DNA of 64,000 bases from Fen-999 sp041480065. Its GTDB lineage: Bacteria > Pseudomonadota > Gammaproteobacteria > Burkholderiales > Rhodocyclaceae. The notes under the pieces were generated by a model, which was not told the DNA's origin, ran no database searches, and saw only the letters and a program-made list of their open reading frames with translations. Shown here piece after piece: positions 24,181 to 36,786 of this stretch. The stretch covers positions 11,230 through 75,229 of the forward strand of contig JBGOZF010000015.1 of assembly GCA_041480065.1 (NCBI GenBank), given 5' to 3'. The position numbers and the translations under genes are program-made. Every line of letters begins with the position of its first letter. Position 1 is the stretch's first letter.

Positions 24181-24200
24181 TAATGCAGGGAGCGTGCCAA
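24181..24200 (-). promoter_or_regulatory. Sigma54 promoter of the torF-like/glnK/amtB operon
   Basis: Minus-strand sequence TTGGCACGCTCCCTGCA carries the invariant GG (-24, complement of 24197-24198) and GC (-12, complement of 24185-24186), exactly ten bases apart. It closely follows the consensus TGGCACG-N4-TTGCA. Transcription would start about 20-30 bases before the porin ATG. Confidence 0.85.
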
Positions 24201-24261
24201 TAGGGAAATCAACGTCAAAACAGTTTGTTACAGAATCATTGACGCCAGTTGACGACAGTCA

Positions 24262-24308
24262 TGCACTATCCGGGACCGCGGTTGGGGCTCGTGGCACTAT
24301 TTCGGTGC
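24262..24308. promoter_or_regulatory. NtrC-binding region upstream of the sigma54 promoter
   Basis: At 24294-24308 GCACTA-TTT-CGGTGC matches the dyad GCACYA-N3-TGGTGC at 11 of 12 half-site positions. A second, weaker half-site TGCACTA starts at 24262, so the two centres are about 31 bp (three helical turns) apart. They are about 100-130 bases upstream of the expected start, the spacing of enhancer sites used by NtrC at glnA in E. coli. Confidence 0.65.
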
Positions 24309-24367
24309 GAGGCTACGTTGTGATGGCGCATGGTAAGATCATGCTGTTTTCATTGAGGTTTTCTCCT

Positions 24368-24619
24368 ATGCCGGATGCAAAGTTGTTCGACGAGATTGCC
24401 AATAGACTTTCGGCCCTGATCGCCGCGACGCCGGCGAAGGACGTGGAGAAGAACCTGCGCGCGCTGGTGGCCAGTACCCTGGCGCGCTTCGATCTGGTCA
24501 CCCGCGGGGAATTCGAACTCCAGCGCGAGGCACTTGCGCGTGCAAGGCAGAAGCTCGCTGCCCTCGAGGCCCAGGTCACCGCGCTGGAAGAACGCCTGGG
24601 CCGGCAGCCAAAGCCCTGA
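24368..24619 (+). CDS. ubiK: Ubiquinone biosynthesis accessory factor UbiK (BMFP domain)
   Basis: Small protein of 83 residues. It starts MPDAKLFDEIANRLSALI, as in UbiK/YqiC, and has a C-terminal coiled coil (EFELQREALARARQKLAALEAQV) that mediates trimerisation. In E. coli it assists late ubiquinone hydroxylation steps and associates with membranes. ATG 24368 is chosen over an in-frame start further upstream because it gives the family N-terminus and follows a GAGG ribosome binding site. It is divergent from the nitrogen operon and 27 bases before yifB. Confidence 0.85.
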   Translation: MPDAKLFDEIANRLSALIAATPAKDVEKNLRALVASTLARFDLVTRGEFELQREALARARQKLAALEAQVTALEERLGRQPKP

Positions 24620-24646
24620 GCGGGTAATACGCCCGACCTGCCGCCA

Positions 24647-26131
24647 ATGTCCCTCGCCGTTCTCAAGAGCCGTGGCCTCGCAGGCATGTCGGCGCCCGAG
24701 GTCATCGTCGAGGTTCACCTGGCGGCCGGTCTGCCATCCTTCACATTGGTAGGTCTGCCGGATACCGAAGTCAAGGAGGCGCGCGACCGCGTTCGCGCCG
24801 CCATACAGAATTGCCGGTTCGAATTTCCGGCGCGACGCATCACCGTAAACCTTGCGCCGGCGGACCTCCCCAAGGAATCGGGGCGCTTCGATCTGCCTAT
24901 TGCGTTGGGCATACTCGCGGCGTCCAATCAAATCAACGGCAAGCAACTCGACGACTACGAGTTCGCCGGGGAACTGTCCTTGTCCGGCGAACTGCGGTCG
25001 ATTCGCGGCGCACTCGCCATGTGCGCTTCGGCGACCGGATCGGGCCGGCCCTTCGTCCTGCCCGCGGCCAATGCGCCCGAGGCGGCGCTGGTGCGCTCTG
25101 CGATCATCCTGCCGGCTCAGACCCTGCTCGAGGTCTGCGCGCATCTCAACGGCATAGAAGCCATTGCGCCCTACCATGGCGAGCCGTCTGTCTGCGCTCA
25201 TGCCTATGCCGACCTGGCCGAGGTCAAGGGTCAGGCGCCGGCCAAGCGTGCCCTGGAAGTGGCGGCGGCAGGCGGCCACAGCCTGTTGATGAGCGGGCCG
25301 CCAGGCACCGGCAAGTCGATGCTGGCGCAGCGGCTGCCCGGCATCCTGCCGCCGATGACCCAGACGGAAGCCCTCGAAAGCGCGGCGGTCCTGTCCGTCG
25401 CCGGACGCTTCGATGCCGGCCAGTATGGCCTGCGCCCGTTCGTGGCGACTCATCACTCGGCTTCGGCGCCGGCGCTGGTTGGTGGCGGCAGCGTGCCGAA
25501 GCCCGGCGAAATCTCTCTCGCCCACCAGGGCGTACTCTTTCTCGATGAGCTGCCGGAGTTCGAACGCCGCGTCCTCGAAGCCTTGCGCGAGCCGCTGGAG
25601 ACGGGGCATATCCGCGTCGCCCGGGCGGCACGGCGCGCCGAGTTCCCCGCCCGCTTTCAACTGGTGGCGGCGATGAATCCCTGCCCCTGCGGCTACCTCG
25701 GCGAGGCGCGTTGCCGTTGCACGCCTGACAAGGTGGCGAAGTACCGCGGCAAACTGTCAGGACCGTTTCTCGACCGCATCGACCTGATGATCGAAGTGCC
25801 GGCGGTCGCCGAGGCCGAGCTGACCGGCCGCGGCGCCGGGGAGCATTCCGAGGTCGTACGCGAGCGCGTGCTTCGGGCGCGCGACATCCAACTCGCCCGC
25901 CAGGGCAAGCCGAATGCCCAACTGGGCCCGGATGAAATCGACCGCCACTGCCTGCCCGACTGTCACGGCGCCCAGCTTCTCAAACAAGCCATGGCGCGCC
26001 TGAATCTTTCGGCGCGCGGCTACCATCGGGTGCTGAAAGTCGCGCGCAGCATCGCCGACCTCGCCGGCGCCGAACGCATCGGCGGCCCGCACATCGCCGA
26101 GGCGATCCACTACCGCCGCGGCTTCAAGTGA
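24647..26131 (+). CDS. comM: YifB/ComM family Mg-chelatase-like AAA+ ATPase
   Basis: Protein of 494 residues. An N-terminal Lon-protease-like domain (about 1-165; it starts MSLAVLKSRGLAGMSAPEV) precedes an AAA+ core with Walker A MSGPPGTGKSMLAQ (about 218-231), Walker B GVLFLDELPEF and a sensor/arginine-finger region. A zinc-like CPCGYLGEARCRC motif and a C-terminal Mg-chelatase helical domain follow. ComM is a branch-migration helicase that aids integration of DNA during natural transformation in Vibrio and Acinetobacter. Here its role is inferred from the family. No other competence gene is adjacent. Confidence 0.9.
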   Translation: MSLAVLKSRGLAGMSAPEVIVEVHLAAGLPSFTLVGLPDTEVKEARDRVRAAIQNCRFEFPARRITVNLAPADLPKESGRFDLPIALGILAASNQINGKQLDDYEFAGELSLSGELRSIRGALAMCASATGSGRPFVLPAANAPEAALVRSAIILPAQTLLEVCAHLNGIEAIAPYHGEPSVCAHAYADLAEVKGQAPAKRALEVAAAGGHSLLMSGPPGTGKSMLAQRLPGILPPMTQTEALESAAVLSVAGRFDAGQYGLRPFVATHHSASAPALVGGGSVPKPGEISLAHQGVLFLDELPEFERRVLEALREPLETGHIRVARAARRAEFPARFQLVAAMNPCPCGYLGEARCRCTPDKVAKYRGKLSGPFLDRIDLMIEVPAVAEAELTGRGAGEHSEVVRERVLRARDIQLARQGKPNAQLGPDEIDRHCLPDCHGAQLLKQAMARLNLSARGYHRVLKVARSIADLAGAERIGGPHIAEAIHYRRGFK

Positions 26132-26141
26132 AGCCGGCCCA

Positions 26142-28061
26142 TCAGTTGACGCTACGGCGCACCGCGTTGCGGCCTGTTCGCTTGGCTTCGTACATGGCAT
26201 CGTCGGCGGTGGCGATCAGTCCTTCCGCATCGGCGGCATCCTCGGGGAAACAGGCGAGGCCAATGCTGGCCGAGACACCTTCGATCTTGTCCTTGCAGAC
26301 TGAGTAGGGCTGGGCGATCGCGCCGCGAATGCGTTCGAGAATGGCCAGGACCTCGTCTGTCGAGGTCAGGTTGCGCAGCAGGAGTACGAACTCGTCGCCG
26401 CCGAGTCGACAGGCCGTGTCGGCGGAGCGCGCGCATTGGCGCAGCCGGCGCGCGACTTCAATCAGCACTTCGTCGCCGGTCCGGTGGCCGTATATATCGT
26501 TGATCGGCTTGAAGCCATCGAGATCGACAAAGGCCGCCGCGAGCAGCTCGCGCTGGCGGGCCGCGGAGCGCAAGGCCTGATTGAGACGGTCCATCAGCAG
26601 CGTCCGGTTGGGCAGGCCGGTCAAGGCGTCGGTATGGGCGAGGTGCATGAAGCGGCGCTCGTTTTCCTTCAGCGCCGTAATGTCGGAGAAGATGCCCACG
26701 TAAGCCGTGGCGACGCCGTCGGCGCCGGCGATGCTCGAGATGTCGAGCAGTTCCACGAACACTTCGCCCGACTTGTTGCGGTTCACCACCTCGCCGCGCC
26801 AATTGCCGTTCAGCTGCAGCGATTCCCGGATGCCGTCATAGAAATCGGCTCCCTGGCGGCCGGCGTCGAGAAAGGCGAAGTCGCGGCCGATGGCCTCGTC
26901 GCGGTCATAGCCGGTTAGACGCACAAAGGCCTCGTTGACGTCGAGAATTCGGCCACTGGGGTGGCAGTAGAAGATTCCCTCGTGGGTATGGGCGAACATG
27001 CTTGCCGCCAACTTGAGCTTCTGTTCGTTGGCGCGGCTCTCGGCCAGGGCGCTGCGGTAGCGGGCTTCGCTGTCGATCAGGCGCTGCTGCCGGCCGGCAG
27101 TGCGCAGCAGCAGCCACGACAGGCCGCCGCCGAGCAGCAGCAGCGAGGCTGCCACCACCGCAAGCAGGCGGCTGCCCCTGGCATTCTCGGCGTCGACGGG
27201 CGCGAGCAGCGCTTCTTCGTCCAGGCCGACCAGGATCACCACACCCGACCCTGCCACGCGCTGCCAGGCGTAGATGCGCTCACGGCCATCGACCAGCGCC
27301 CGCGCGCGGTAGATGCCGGTAGCATTGCTTCCCGGGACGAGGAAGGGACGTTCCGGCGGTACCTTGGTGCCCAATACCTGATCGAGCAACTGGTTGCGCG
27401 CGAGATAGCTGCCGTCCGGGTGGATCACGGCGATGACGTCGTCGCGCGACAAGCGCGGGTCGATCAGTTGCTTGGCGAAGTACGCAGGGGTCAGGCCCAT
27501 GACGATGGCACCGTCGAAGCGGCCATCGGCGAACATCGGCCTGGCCAGCACGAAGCTCCACGACTGCAGGAGGCGGGAGCGTACCGGTGTGCCGATGACG
27601 ACCCGATCCGCCCCGGCCGCTGCGGCGACGAAGTAGTCGCGGTCGCCAAGAAAGACGCCTCGCTGCTTGGGCGATATCGACGAATAGGCGACATGCCCCC
27701 CGACGTCGGTGACGACAATGCCCTGGATGCCGTGGTCCTGGAGCGCGGCGATGGTGGCCCCGACCAGGGACTCGAACTTGCGCGCATCTCCTTGCCGATA
27801 GGCCTCGCGCAGCTGCAGCAGCGACAGATCCACGCCCTTGATGACAGCCTCCATCTGCCGGCCGATGACATCGGCCATTTCCCCGGCGTGGCGCGCGCCG
27901 GCATCGACGGCGATGCCTCGCCTCGCCTCGGCTCCTCGTTGCTCGGACAAGGCATAGAAGATCACGAACGCTGCCGTGGCGAGCGCCAGCAGCCATGCCG
28001 ACCACGCCAGTAGGCGGGGACCGCCCATGCGCGCCTTCAGCCTACGCCAGGGCGTTTCCAT
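26142..28061 (-). CDS. Membrane diguanylate cyclase with dCache and PAS sensors
   Basis: Protein of 639 residues. It has a transmembrane helix near 17-37, a periplasmic double-Cache sensor (about 45-290), a second helix (VVAASLLLLGGGLSWLLL, near 300-317), a PAS domain (about 345-465, followed by a PAC segment), and a C-terminal GGDEF domain. The active site LGGDEFVLL is intact, and an inhibitory RxxD site (RSAD) sits five residues before GGDEF. It is therefore predicted to make cyclic di-GMP with product feedback. Its input is probably an extracellular small molecule. It stands four bases downstream of the M48 protease gene on the same strand. Confidence 0.92.
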   Translation of the reverse strand: METPWRRLKARMGGPRLLAWSAWLLALATAAFVIFYALSEQRGAEARRGIAVDAGARHAGEMADVIGRQMEAVIKGVDLSLLQLREAYRQGDARKFESLVGATIAALQDHGIQGIVVTDVGGHVAYSSISPKQRGVFLGDRDYFVAAAAGADRVVIGTPVRSRLLQSWSFVLARPMFADGRFDGAIVMGLTPAYFAKQLIDPRLSRDDVIAVIHPDGSYLARNQLLDQVLGTKVPPERPFLVPGSNATGIYRARALVDGRERIYAWQRVAGSGVVILVGLDEEALLAPVDAENARGSRLLAVVAASLLLLGGGLSWLLLRTAGRQQRLIDSEARYRSALAESRANEQKLKLAASMFAHTHEGIFYCHPSGRILDVNEAFVRLTGYDRDEAIGRDFAFLDAGRQGADFYDGIRESLQLNGNWRGEVVNRNKSGEVFVELLDISSIAGADGVATAYVGIFSDITALKENERRFMHLAHTDALTGLPNRTLLMDRLNQALRSAARQRELLAAAFVDLDGFKPINDIYGHRTGDEVLIEVARRLRQCARSADTACRLGGDEFVLLLRNLTSTDEVLAILERIRGAIAQPYSVCKDKIEGVSASIGLACFPEDAADAEGLIATADDAMYEAKRTGRNAVRRSVN

Positions 28062-28065
28062 GGTT

Positions 28066-29562
28066 CTAGCGCACCACCTTGACCGGCTGGCCGACGCGCG
28101 GCTCGGTTCCGCCGCCGTAGGCGCCGTTCATCAGCCGGAGCTGCTGCTCGGCCATCGAGTTCAGCGGCGAGTGCTTCGCCAGTTCGGCGAAGCCGCCGAC
28201 GGGGAAGGGCACGATATCCAGCGTCCAGGGCCGCGCGGCCTTGCGCTCGGCGGCGCCCAAGGGCCGGAACGAAGCTTCGGCTTCGGCGATCTGCGGCAGC
28301 GCGCGCTGTAGCGTCGCGGCGTCGCGTGCGGCGTACTGGAGCGCGTAGTTCTGGTTGTTCGGCCCGGTGACCAGCGTGATGCGCGCGTTGGTCTGCTGGC
28401 CCTGTGCGTTGCGTACCACGCCCGTGAAGTGCGTGGCGGCGAGGCCATTGAGGTCGCGCGCCTGCGTCTGGCCCTCGACGGGCTTGAGCGCGTTCTTGAT
28501 GATCTCGCTGTGCGTCTTGCCGGCCTGCGGCGGTACGAGCTTAACGATCAGGGCCGCGTCCCCCGCGCCGCTGACCAGCAGGATGGCGCCAGGGGAGTTC
28601 TCGATCTTCCAGCCTTGCGGCGCGGTCAGGGCGATGCCGAGGTCCTCGTGATAGAAGTGGCGGCCGCGCGTGACGCCCTGGTCGGCGCTCTCGCCGAAGG
28701 CGATGCCATCGATCGCCTGCTGGTAGCGGGCACGGCCGTCGTCGGTGTAGCTGTCCTTGTGCCTGGCGGCGATCCGCCGGATCTCGTCCAGCCGCTGGTC
28801 GCTGCTCGGGTGCGAGGACAGCCAGTTGGCGCCGCTCGGCGCTGCGCGGCCCTCGGCCTTGGCTACATCGGCGGCGAAGCGCTCCTGCGCCTTGAGTGCG
28901 CCGATCACATCGACCATTTTCTGCGGGTTGTAGTGGTTGCGCGCCAGATATTCGGCACCCAGTTCGTCGGCCTGCAACTCCTGCTCGCGGCTGTAGGAGG
29001 CGATGTAGCCCGCGGCCACACTCTGCGAGACCTGGCTGGCGACCTTGCCGGCGCCGGAGACGCCCTTGGCTTCGAGCACCGCACCGAGCACGGTGGCGGC
29101 GAGCACGCCGATGCCGGCCGTCTGCTGCCGAGTCGCGCGCTGGGCGCCATGCCGCGCGGTGACGTGGCCGATCTCGTGGCCGATCACACCGGCGAGTTCC
29201 GCTTCGCTGTCGAGGTAGGGCATGATGCCGCGCGTGACATAGACGTAGCCGCCGGGCAGCGCAAAGGCGTTCACTTCGGGGCTGTCCAGCACCGTGAAAG
29301 TCCACTTGAGGTTGGCGCGGTGCGAGTGCTTCGCTAGACGCTGACCGATGTCGTTTACGTAGGCCTGCAGCTGCGGGTTCTGTACTACGCCGTATTCCTT
29401 GACGATCTCCGCGTGCGCCTTGCGGCCTTCCTCGATCTCGTCCTGCTCGCTCATCACCGTCCGTTCGGTGCGACCGGTGACCGGATTGACGACCGTGGTC
29501 CCGCAGGCAGTCAGCAGCGCGGTCAGGAAGAGGGGTGCCCGAAGTCGGCGGGGGATGATCAT
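28066..29562 (-). CDS. M48 family zinc metalloprotease lipoprotein
   Basis: Protein of 498 residues. It starts with a lipoprotein signal whose lipobox is LTAC with Cys20. The M48 catalytic motif GHEIGHVTARHG has zinc ligands His129 and His133 with Glu130, and a downstream QADELGAEYL supplies the third ligand. It resembles BepA/YfgC-type and LoiP-type outer-membrane-associated proteases. The C-terminal third (about 300-495) is an extension of unclear fold rather than obvious TPR repeats. A longer reading from 29601 is rejected, because GGAG lies eight bases before the ATG at 29562 and the lipobox follows naturally. Confidence 0.88.
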   Translation of the reverse strand: MIIPRRLRAPLFLTALLTACGTTVVNPVTGRTERTVMSEQDEIEEGRKAHAEIVKEYGVVQNPQLQAYVNDIGQRLAKHSHRANLKWTFTVLDSPEVNAFALPGGYVYVTRGIMPYLDSEAELAGVIGHEIGHVTARHGAQRATRQQTAGIGVLAATVLGAVLEAKGVSGAGKVASQVSQSVAAGYIASYSREQELQADELGAEYLARNHYNPQKMVDVIGALKAQERFAADVAKAEGRAAPSGANWLSSHPSSDQRLDEIRRIAARHKDSYTDDGRARYQQAIDGIAFGESADQGVTRGRHFYHEDLGIALTAPQGWKIENSPGAILLVSGAGDAALIVKLVPPQAGKTHSEIIKNALKPVEGQTQARDLNGLAATHFTGVVRNAQGQQTNARITLVTGPNNQNYALQYAARDAATLQRALPQIAEAEASFRPLGAAERKAARPWTLDIVPFPVGGFAELAKHSPLNSMAEQQLRLMNGAYGGGTEPRVGQPVKVVR

Positions 29563-29657
29563 GATCGTTGCTCCACAAAGGCCCGTGGCTCGGCCGGCCA
29601 CTAGAATGCCGCAATGAAAACACAGAATCCTGCCTTTCCGGCTGAAAGCCGAAGTCG

Positions 29658-30830
29658 ATGAGGGCCAGACCGCCGCGCGGTCTGGCGATCCTGCTGGCTG
29701 CCATGGCCGCCATTGGCCCGTTCTCCATCGATGCCTACATGCCGGCCTTCCCGGCCATCGGCGCGGGACTCGGCGTATCGCCGGTCGAAGTGCAGCAGAC
29801 CCTGACTGCCTACATGCTGCCCTTCGCCTTCATGACCCTCTGGCATGGCGCGCTGGCCGACGCGCTCGGTCGGCGCCGCGTGCTGCTGGTCGCCTACGCC
29901 CTCTACGCCCTGGCCTCGCTGTGCTGTGCGCTGGCGGGGCGGATCGAAGTGCTGTGGCTGGGGCGGGCGCTGCAAGGCCTTTGCGCGGGTGCCGGCATGG
30001 TTGTCAGCCGCGCTATTGTTCGCGACGTTCTCGACGGTCCGGCGGCGCAGAAACTCATGGCGCATATCAGCATGCTGTTCGCGGTGGCGCCCGCGATCGC
30101 GCCGGTGATCGGCGGCTGGATTCATGCCCTTTTCAACTGGCATGGCATCTTCGTTTTCCTGGTGCTCTATGGCGTCGTCCTGATGGCCGCCATCTACCGC
30201 TGGCTGCCGGAGACCCTGCCGCCGGAGGCGCGCCAGAGCCTGCACCCGGTGCTGCTCGGCCGCGCCTACCGCGAAATCTTTTCCAGCCGTGCCTTTCTCG
30301 TTCTCGCCGCGGCCGTGGCGCTGCAGTTCAACGGCTTCTTCATCTACGTGCTGTCCTCGCCGGTGTTCCTGATGAAGCATCTGGGCGTTTCGGCACAAGG
30401 CTTCTTCTGGCTCTTCGGCCCGGCGACGGTCGGCCTGGTGGCAGGCAGTTACCTCTCGTCGCGGCTCGCCGGACGCATGAGCCACGGCCGGACCATATTG
30501 CTCGGCTACGGCGTCATGGCCGCTGCCGCCTGCGCCAACCTGCTCTTCAATCTGGCTACCGTGCCACAACTGTTCTGGGCCGTGATGCCGATCGCAATCT
30601 ATGTGATGGGCTCGGCGCTGGCTATGACCAGCCAGGGCCTGCTGATACTCGACCTGTTCCCCGAAAAGCTCGGTCTTGTCTCAAGCTGCCAGAGCGTCAT
30701 GCAAACGGGCATCAATGCCGTCACGGCGTCGATCCTGGCGCCGTTGGCGTGGGGCTCGACGCTCGACCTCTCTGTCGCCATGGTGGTGTTCCTGGCGTTG
30801 AGCGGAATGGCGCTGGCGGTCAGGCGCTAA
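29658..30830 (+). CDS. Bcr/CflA family MFS efflux transporter
   Basis: Inner-membrane protein of 390 residues with 12 predicted helices. The family marker is IDAYMPAFPAIGAGLGVSP near residue 24. The MFS motif A loop is GALADALGRRRVLL (about 64-77), and motif C-like AIAPVIGGWI is in the fifth helix. Members export drugs such as bicyclomycin and chloramphenicol, or small metabolites such as cysteine. The substrate here is unknown. It converges with another MFS gene, the two ends overlapping by four bases. Confidence 0.88.
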   Translation: MRARPPRGLAILLAAMAAIGPFSIDAYMPAFPAIGAGLGVSPVEVQQTLTAYMLPFAFMTLWHGALADALGRRRVLLVAYALYALASLCCALAGRIEVLWLGRALQGLCAGAGMVVSRAIVRDVLDGPAAQKLMAHISMLFAVAPAIAPVIGGWIHALFNWHGIFVFLVLYGVVLMAAIYRWLPETLPPEARQSLHPVLLGRAYREIFSSRAFLVLAAAVALQFNGFFIYVLSSPVFLMKHLGVSAQGFFWLFGPATVGLVAGSYLSSRLAGRMSHGRTILLGYGVMAAAACANLLFNLATVPQLFWAVMPIAIYVMGSALAMTSQGLLILDLFPEKLGLVSSCQSVMQTGINAVTASILAPLAWGSTLDLSVAMVVFLALSGMALAVRR

Positions 30831-32095
30831 ACGACCTGCCGGCAGTGGCTATCGCGCGCCAGCGCCACGAGGATCAGGCTGACGGCGACGGTGATCACAA
30901 GCAACACGAATCCGGCCTGCCAGGCGGCGGCATCGTAGATGCGGACGCCGGCATCGCTGACGCCGGTCCAGTGCCGGTCGAGCATCCAGCCGATGCCGGG
31001 CTGCAAGAGCATGCCGCCCATCAGCGGTCCCATGTTGCAGATGCCCGATGCGGTGCCCATCAAGCGCAGCGGTACCGACTCCTTCGCCCACGCAAAGCCG
31101 ATGATGATGTTGCCGGACGTGATGCCGACGATCACCAGCAGTCCGATCAAGACCGGCAATGAAGGCTGGCCAAACACCACTGCTGCCCAGCCGGCAAGAG
31201 CGATGGCGCCCGACATCAGGTAGAGCGGTTTGCGCCGGCCGAGCCGTTCCGACCAAGTGCCGAGCAGCGGCCCGCCCAGAGCCCAGGCGACCAGCAACGT
31301 CGTTGTGATGGCTGCGGCAGACGTGGCATCGAGACCGTGCACCTGCCGCAGCCACGGCACGCCCCAGAGTCCGGCGAAAGTCAGCACGGTGCCGGAGAAG
31401 CCGACGGGTGCCAGGGCCAGCAGCCAACTGTTGCGGTAGGACAGTACCTCGGCGAGGCTGCGCAGCACCGGTCCCGGCGGATGGTGCGCGGCACCGTGGA
31501 AGTGGCTTGCGTAACCCGCCTCGGCCGGGTCGTCGCGAACACGCCACCAGATGGCGACTGCCAGCAGCGCCGTGATGACCGCCGAGACGAGCATGACCGG
31601 CCGCCAGTCGAAAGCTTCAATGAGCAGGCGCAAGGGCACGCCGGCGATGACGCCGCCGACCACGCCGGTGCATAGCGCCATGCCGGAGACCAGAGAATAC
31701 TGGCGCGCCGGGAACCAGTGGCCGGCGATCTTCAGCATCGAGACGAAGCCCACCGCCACCGAGGCGCCGACCAGCAGGCGGCCGGCGCCCGCCCAGGCGT
31801 AGCTGGGCGCAACGGCGAACAGGGCGGTTCCCAGCGCGGCTACCGCGGTGCCGATGGTGAGCAGGCGCCGCGGTCCCCAGCGGTCAGCGAGAAGCCCGGT
31901 GGGAATCTGCATCGCGACATAGGCATAGAAGTAGAACGCTGAGAGGTTGCCGAGAGCCGCGCCGCCGAGCGCGAACTCGGCCATGAGCCGATCCGAGAAA
32001 ACTGCCGGCGCCACTCGTTGGTAGAAAGCGACGAGGTACAGCAGCGCGCCCAGACCCCAGACCGACCAGGCCAGCAACGATGGCGGGTACTTCAC
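30827..32095 (-). CDS. MFS transporter (NNP/ACS-like), substrate unknown
   Basis: Protein of about 422 residues with 12 predicted helices. Helix 1 contains LLYLVAFYQRVAPAVFSDRL, and the loop 2-3 motif is GLLADRWGPRRLLTIG. It resembles the large major-facilitator group that includes organic anion and sugar-phosphate carriers. No specificity can be read. The start is uncertain: a GTG at 32095 overlaps the stop of the TlpA-like gene (GTGA) and gives a typical N-terminus, while an ATG at 32140 would extend into that gene. The overlap and order suggest co-transcription with the rhodanese and TlpA-like genes upstream. Confidence 0.8.
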   Translation of the reverse strand: MKYPPSLLAWSVWGLGALLYLVAFYQRVAPAVFSDRLMAEFALGGAALGNLSAFYFYAYVAMQIPTGLLADRWGPRRLLTIGTAVAALGTALFAVAPSYAWAGAGRLLVGASVAVGFVSMLKIAGHWFPARQYSLVSGMALCTGVVGGVIAGVPLRLLIEAFDWRPVMLVSAVITALLAVAIWWRVRDDPAEAGYASHFHGAAHHPPGPVLRSLAEVLSYRNSWLLALAPVGFSGTVLTFAGLWGVPWLRQVHGLDATSAAAITTTLLVAWALGGPLLGTWSERLGRRKPLYLMSGAIALAGWAAVVFGQPSLPVLIGLLVIVGITSGNIIIGFAWAKESVPLRLMGTASGICNMGPLMGGMLLQPGIGWMLDRHWTGVSDAGVRIYDAAAWQAGFVLLVITVAVSLILVALARDSHCRQVV

Positions 32096-32613
32096 CCCGG
32101 GAACTTCGACGCCCACCACAGGCGCGCGCGCAAGCCCCATTCCGTGGCGTAGCCCACCATTCGGAAGCGGACATTTCCGCGACCATCGATGATGAAGTGC
32201 GTCGGCAAGCCAGAGACTTTCCAGCCTGCCGCGAGTTGGCCGTCAGGGTCGTTGATGGTCGGGAAGCGGCGGCCGCGTTCGGCCAGGTAGCGCTTGATCT
32301 CGGCCGCGTCTCCGGAATTGGTGGCGACGGCGAAAAAGGGGCTGTCGCCGGCGATGGCGTCGAGGTTGCCGCCTTCGGCCCGGCACACGCCGCACCATGT
32401 GGCCCAGAAAGCGACCAGTACCGGCTTGCCGCCGGACGCGGCGACGATGTCGGCAAGGTTGGACAACTGGCCGTCGGGTGTCCTCCCGGCCAGGGCCGGC
32501 GCCGGACCCTCGGGCAGCCCGCGCGCCTGCCAGAGCTGGACGACGACGACGATGGCGAGGATGACGAGGGCTTCGAACACCCAACGCCTCCAGTTCCTCA
32601 GCACTGCTCCCAC
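32092..32613 (-). CDS. Membrane-anchored TlpA/ScsD-like thioredoxin
   Basis: Thiol-disulfide protein of 173 residues facing the periplasm. An N-terminal anchor (FEALVILAIVVVVQLW, about 13-28) precedes a thioredoxin fold. The redox motif is WCGVC (Cys74 and Cys77), and the cis-proline loop is VSGLPTHFIID. The short length and single anchor fit TlpA/ResA/ScsD-type reductases. Its start overlaps the end of a rhodanese gene by 16 bases, and its stop overlaps the start of an MFS gene, forming a tight three-gene cluster concerned with sulfur or thiol chemistry. Confidence 0.85.
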   Translation of the reverse strand: MGAVLRNWRRWVFEALVILAIVVVVQLWQARGLPEGPAPALAGRTPDGQLSNLADIVAASGGKPVLVAFWATWCGVCRAEGGNLDAIAGDSPFFAVATNSGDAAEIKRYLAERGRRFPTINDPDGQLAAGWKVSGLPTHFIIDGRGNVRFRMVGYATEWGLRARLWWASKFPG

Positions 32614-32990
32614 GGCAAGCCTTCAAAGCGCCAGCCGTTGGTCGTGCCGCGATGGTGGTGGTCGTCGAGCTCGCCTTCGAAGCCGTAAAGCACGTTGTAG
32701 ACGCGAGTGAAGTCAGCCGCCTCAAGGGCGTTGCCGGCATCGACCGAGCGGTTGCCGCTGCGGCAGATCAGCACAACGGGGCGGTCATGGGCATGGCCGG
32801 CGAGCTTCTTCACTTCGCCGGCAAAGTGCGGGTTGATCTCCCAGTCCGGGCCGTCGTTCCATGATACGTGCATCGCGCCGGCCGGATGGCCGACGAACAG
32901 GAATTCCATTTCGCTGCGGCAATCGATGAACAGCGCCTTCGGGTTGTCGGCGAGGAATTGGGCGGTCTCTTTCGGAGTCAGATGTTCCAT
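32598..32990 (-). CDS. Single-domain rhodanese
   Basis: Cytoplasmic sulfurtransferase-like protein of 130 residues with one rhodanese domain. The catalytic loop is ICRSGNRSVDA (Cys76), a six-residue loop suited to sulfane sulfur. The N-terminal LTPKETAQFLADNP and FIDCRSEMEF segments are typical of the domain. The start ATG at 32990 is well placed; an open frame continues upstream through metH antisense and is not real. It is the first gene of the rhodanese/TlpA/MFS cluster and divergent from metH across 102 bases. Confidence 0.88.
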   Translation of the reverse strand: MEHLTPKETAQFLADNPKALFIDCRSEMEFLFVGHPAGAMHVSWNDGPDWEINPHFAGEVKKLAGHAHDRPVVLICRSGNRSVDAGNALEAADFTRVYNVLYGFEGELDDHHHRGTTNGWRFEGLPWEQC

Positions 32991-33047
32991 GGCTTCACTC
33001 TCGGGGCGGTATGTAGTTGTTGAGTAGCTAAGTCGATTATAGCCACA

Positions 33048-33056
33048 TGCTAAAAT
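33048..33056 (+). promoter_or_regulatory. Possible extended -10 promoter of metH
   Basis: TGCTAAAAT fits the extended -10 pattern TGnTAnAAT and lies 36 bases before the metH ATG. No good -35 is seen at the usual distance. No cobalamin or SAM riboswitch structure is evident in the 102 bases between the rhodanese and metH. Confidence 0.35.
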
Positions 33057-33092
33057 CGGTGCCAATTCAACACTTTCCGGCCCCTTCCGATC

Positions 33093-36746
<3,654 letters not shown>

Positions 36747-36786
36747 CTACCCGGCGATCAACCGGATCACTGGAGATTCGCTGGTC

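Noticed and set aside
32991..33092. A cobalamin riboswitch upstream of metH
   Set aside because: The spacer is only 102 bases, too short for the full element, and no B12-box-like sequence was found.
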